Below, piece after piece: positions 61,394-64,000 of a stretch of DNA of 64,000 bases. The first letter of the stretch is position 1, and each line of letters opens with the position of its first letter. Both the position numbers and the translations under genes were made by a program. The notes below the pieces were generated by a model. That model was given only the letters and a program-made list of their open reading frames with translations, was not told where the DNA came from and ran no database searches. Source of the stretch: CAVXNB01 sp963763085 (GTDB taxonomy: Bacteria > Actinomycetota > Acidimicrobiia > Acidimicrobiales > Bog-793); assembly GCA_963763085.1 (NCBI GenBank), contig CAVXNB010000004.1, positions 186,001 through 250,000 of the forward strand, written 5' to 3'.

Positions 61394-63469
61394 CTAGCTG
61401 AGGGCCGCCTTTTCGGAGCGTTCCGAGTACCACCGCTCGAACTCGTCCGGCCGCAGCGCCGGCGCCCACAGGTGCCCTTGGCCATAGCAGCATCCCAGCG
61501 AGATCAGCTCCTGAAGCTGACCGCTGGTCTCGACTCCCTCGGCGCAAGGCTCGAGGTCCATGGCGCGGGCGAGACTGACGATGGCGTGAACGATCGACGA
61601 GTCCTGCGGGTCGACACCGAGCCCATCGACGAACGAGCGGTCGATCTTCAGCACCCTGAGCGGAAGGCGCTTCAGATACTCCAGAGACGAGTAACCGGTC
61701 CCGAAGTCGTCGATTGCCGCCAGGATGCCCCGCGCACGCAGACTTCTCAGGACCTCGATCGAAGCCTCGACGTCCTCCATGAGGATGCTCTCCGTGATCT
61801 CGATGCTGATCGCCGCACCCGGAGCGTCGTGCTTGGCCAGGGCTCTCTCGCAGATCGTGACGACGGCGGGCGCCAGCTGGCGCGACGACAGATTGACCGA
61901 GACCCAGAGTTCTTCTGCGCCCGGGAGGTTCCGGCGCCAGCGCATGATCTGGGACACGGCCTCGTCGATCACCCAGTCGCCGATCGGCGCGATCAGCCCG
62001 GATTGCTCGGCGACCGGGATGAATTCGGCCGGAGGCACTGAGTCGCCGTCGGGGCGGTCCCAGCGCAGCAGCGACTCCATCCCGACGGTCAAGCCGGTGC
62101 TGAGCGAAACGATCGGCTGATAGGCCAGGCGCAGCTCGCCCCGGTCCAGCGCGTGGCGCAGCGAGCTCTCGAGCTCAAGGCGTCGCGCCGCCCGCTGCCG
62201 TAACTCCGAGTTGAACAGCTCGATCCGGGCCCGGCCGAGATCCTTGGCGCGGTACATGGCCGCGTCGGCGTCCCGCAGCACGGTCATCGGGGTGTCCTCC
62301 GGTCCCGCCAGGACGAGCCCGCACGACGCGGTGATGAACAGCTCGTGCCCATCGACCGTGAAGGGGTCGTCGAACATCCGCATGACCCGCGTGCCGAAAG
62401 CCTCCGCCTCGGAAGGATCCTCGATGTCCTCACAGATCATGACGAATTCGTCGCCGCCGAAGCGTCCGACGGTATCGGGGGCTCGCGTGCCGGCAGAGAG
62501 GCGTTTTGCCAATTCGATGAGCAGCTGATCGCCGGCCGAGTGGCCGAGGGTGTCGTTGACGAGCTTGAAGCGATCGATATCGGCGAACACGATCCCGACC
62601 CGTTGGTCGTGCCGTCGTGCCCTGGCGAGCGCGCCCGCAAGCCGGTCCTGGATGAGCAGCCGGTTCGGCAGGCCGGTGAGCGGGTCGTGCAGCGCCAAGT
62701 GCTCGAACGCCTCCTCGGAGCCCTTCCGCTCGGTGATGTCCTGGATCTGCGCGAAGAAGTACTGCGGCGTGCCCTCCTCGCTTCGCACAAGCGTGACGTC
62801 GACGATCGCCCAGACGACCTGGCCGTCCTCTCGAAGGAAGCGCCGCTCCACGGCTGTCGTGGTCAGTCCCTCGTCGAGCATCCGGTCGCCCACGACCTCG
62901 TAGGACGCTGGCGAGTCGTCGGGATGGGCGAAGTCATCCGCGCTATGGCCGACGATGTCGTCGCTGCTCCTCCCGAGCATGGCGCACAGGGCCGGGTTGA
63001 CCCGCGTGATGTAGCCCTCGAGATCGGCCATCGCCATGCCGAGCGCGCCCCTCTCGAAACCCAGCCTGAACTGCTCCTCGGCCGCCCTCCGGGCGTCCTC
63101 GCTCTCGTGGTACTCAGTCACGTCGATCAGGACCGCGACGATCCCGTCCATGCGGTCGCCGTCCATCATCGGAGTCACGCTTGCAAGTACGGGGAACCGC
63201 CTCCCGTCACGTGCGCCCATCCAGACCTCTTCGGAGAAAGCCGCGCCCGCCTTCAGCTGCTCCAGCAGCTCCAGGCCGCGGTCGGGGTCGAGCTCGGTGC
63301 CGGTGGCCTCGAGAATGTTCCGGTCGAGGACCTCGTCGGGTGACCAGCCGAACATGTCCTCAGCGGCCCGATTCCAATAGACGACGCGGAACTCGGTGTC
63401 GGCTCCGACGACCGCCCGGCCGAGCTGTTCGAGCATCCGCGCCGCCAGGCCTGTCGCCTCTCCGCCCAT
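61394..63469 (-). CDS. PAS-PAS-GGDEF-EAL cyclic-di-GMP signalling protein
   Basis: A 691-residue cytosolic protein. PAS 1 is at about 10-115 (VVYWNRAAEDMFGWSPDEVL), PAS 2 at about 130-260 with its PAC end FFAQIQDITERK. GGDEF spans about 270-430 with an intact GRFGGDEFVMICED and the SGEA-like lead DIDRFKLVNDTLGHSAGDQL. The EAL domain (about 440-685) has MESLLRW where EAL is usual, keeping the glutamate, plus AAIDDFGTGYSSLEYL and KIDRSFVDG. The cyclase is probably active; the phosphodiesterase may be. No membrane segment. ATG at 63469. Confidence 0.9.
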   Translation of the reverse strand: MGGEATGLAARMLEQLGRAVVGADTEFRVVYWNRAAEDMFGWSPDEVLDRNILEATGTELDPDRGLELLEQLKAGAAFSEEVWMGARDGRRFPVLASVTPMMDGDRMDGIVAVLIDVTEYHESEDARRAAEEQFRLGFERGALGMAMADLEGYITRVNPALCAMLGRSSDDIVGHSADDFAHPDDSPASYEVVGDRMLDEGLTTTAVERRFLREDGQVVWAIVDVTLVRSEEGTPQYFFAQIQDITERKGSEEAFEHLALHDPLTGLPNRLLIQDRLAGALARARRHDQRVGIVFADIDRFKLVNDTLGHSAGDQLLIELAKRLSAGTRAPDTVGRFGGDEFVMICEDIEDPSEAEAFGTRVMRMFDDPFTVDGHELFITASCGLVLAGPEDTPMTVLRDADAAMYRAKDLGRARIELFNSELRQRAARRLELESSLRHALDRGELRLAYQPIVSLSTGLTVGMESLLRWDRPDGDSVPPAEFIPVAEQSGLIAPIGDWVIDEAVSQIMRWRRNLPGAEELWVSVNLSSRQLAPAVVTICERALAKHDAPGAAISIEITESILMEDVEASIEVLRSLRARGILAAIDDFGTGYSSLEYLKRLPLRVLKIDRSFVDGLGVDPQDSSIVHAIVSLARAMDLEPCAEGVETSGQLQELISLGCCYGQGHLWAPALRPDEFERWYSERSEKAALS

Positions 63470-63616
63470 CGCTGTCCCTTCGATGCCGCCCGGCCCCCGA
63501 AACGCTAGCCCCCGACGTCCGAGGATCCGGGGACGCCGGCGGGGGCGGCTCGAGTCCGGCAGCGGCGGCTCGCCGGCGGCGGCTCGCCGGCGAGGCGCTC
63601 CTAGGCTTGGGCGCCT

Positions 63617-64000
63617 ATGGCCCCTGAGAATGAGCCGCCAGCGGGCCCGCGGGCGGTCACCGACGCCGGTGCGGCGCCGAGGAGCTACCGCCAGATCCGG
63701 TTCACGTCACCGGCTGGGGCGACCGAGCTGCTGCTGGTGCGTCACGGGGAGTCCGAGGCCGCCGATCCCGATCAGCCCTTCCCCCTCGTAGACGGCAGGG
63801 GCGATCCGGAGCTGTCGAGTACAGGTCGATTGCAGGCGGCGCTCGTCGCCGACCGTCTGGGGGCAACACGCATCGACGCGATCTACGTCACGTCCCTGCG
63901 ACGCACCGTCGAGACGGCGGCTCCTCTCGCTCAGCGGCTCGGCCTGGCGCCGGAGGTCGAACCGGCGCTGGCCGAGGTTCGCCTCGGAGAGTGGGAAGGC
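63617..64000 (+). CDS. Histidine phosphatase family protein (cut by window end)
   Basis: The frame is open from the ATG at 63617 to the last base, giving 128 residues. After a 38-residue leader the phosphoglycerate-mutase fold starts: TELLLVRHGESEAADPDQ with the catalytic RHG, then LSSTGRLQAALVADRLGA, YVTSLRRTVETAAPLAQRL and LAEVRLGEWEG. The C-terminal histidine lies beyond the window. It could be a phosphatase or a cofactor-dependent mutase-like enzyme. Divergent from the PAS-GGDEF-EAL gene. Confidence 0.85.
   Translation, partial: MAPENEPPAGPRAVTDAGAAPRSYRQIRFTSPAGATELLLVRHGESEAADPDQPFPLVDGRGDPELSSTGRLQAALVADRLGATRIDAIYVTSLRRTVETAAPLAQRLGLAPEVEPALAEVRLGEWEG

Overview
The window reads as a GC-rich chromosome segment from an actinobacterium, most likely an uncultured non-mycobacterial lineage such as Acidimicrobiia. 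The evidence is a WhiB protein beside paired ArsA-like ATPases, a MarP-type protease, a GlnR-like orphan regulator next to glutamine synthetases, an actinobacterial Mrp, an F420-type LLM oxidoreductase, many GTG starts, and repeated TANNNT boxes 6-8 nt before start codons, which is the leaderless-promoter layout of this phylum. The assignment is inferred from gene content only.

Layout. 0-8.8 kb: divergent marR/pirin, a second pirin, DUF5996, a secreted NAGPA-like protein, a glucose-dehydrogenase-like gene with a GH15 glucoamylase, and marP. 9-16.8 kb: VIT-family transporter, histidine phosphatase, S51 peptidase, two cyclophilins, lysC-asd and a GT-C glycosyltransferase. 16.8-21 kb: ribE and aroC, then a GAF-GGDEF-EAL protein ending at back-to-back terminators. 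21-30.6 kb: VOC protein, tRNA-Pro(CGG), CorC-like protein, receiver protein, two ArsA-like ATPases, divergent WhiB, NUDIX, metallo-beta-lactamase, Mrp, HesB/IscA, RidA and a YVTN lipoprotein. Several of these recall the Rv3671c-Rv3681c neighbourhood of Mycobacterium tuberculosis. 30.6-34.3 kb: nitrogen block with a GlnR-like regulator, a GSI-alpha glutamine synthetase and a divergent GSI-beta glutamine synthetase.

34.4-51.6 kb is an accessory region. It holds secreted propeller proteins, a gntR remnant, an 0.8-kb direct repeat carrying a DUF433/DUF5615 toxin-antitoxin remnant in two copies, a PadR-regulated membrane cassette, a secreted esterase, a retron, a decayed arylsulfatase, a phosphotriesterase-like lactonase and a nitrilase. 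51.6-64 kb: MFS exporter, acyl-CoA synthetase and ketopantoate-reductase-like operon, LLM oxidoreductase, GT87 mannosyltransferase, a secreted CHAP protein with a triplicated C-terminal module, a PAS-PAS-GGDEF-EAL protein, and a histidine phosphatase cut by the window end.

The strongest find is the retron at 45.18-46.72 kb. A perfect 12-bp inverted repeat encloses 146 nt of hairpin-rich sequence, its right arm ends 7 nt before the ATG of a reverse transcriptase with QGSPTSP and YADD motifs, and a TATCCT -10 box places the transcript start at the left arm. This is the a1-msr-msd-a2 arrangement.

Eleven otherwise intact reading frames, mostly conserved genes, need a shift equivalent to removing one base, at sites with no shared motif. 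I read this mainly as indel errors in the assembly. The arylsulfatase is different, with at least five shifts, mostly of the missing-base type.
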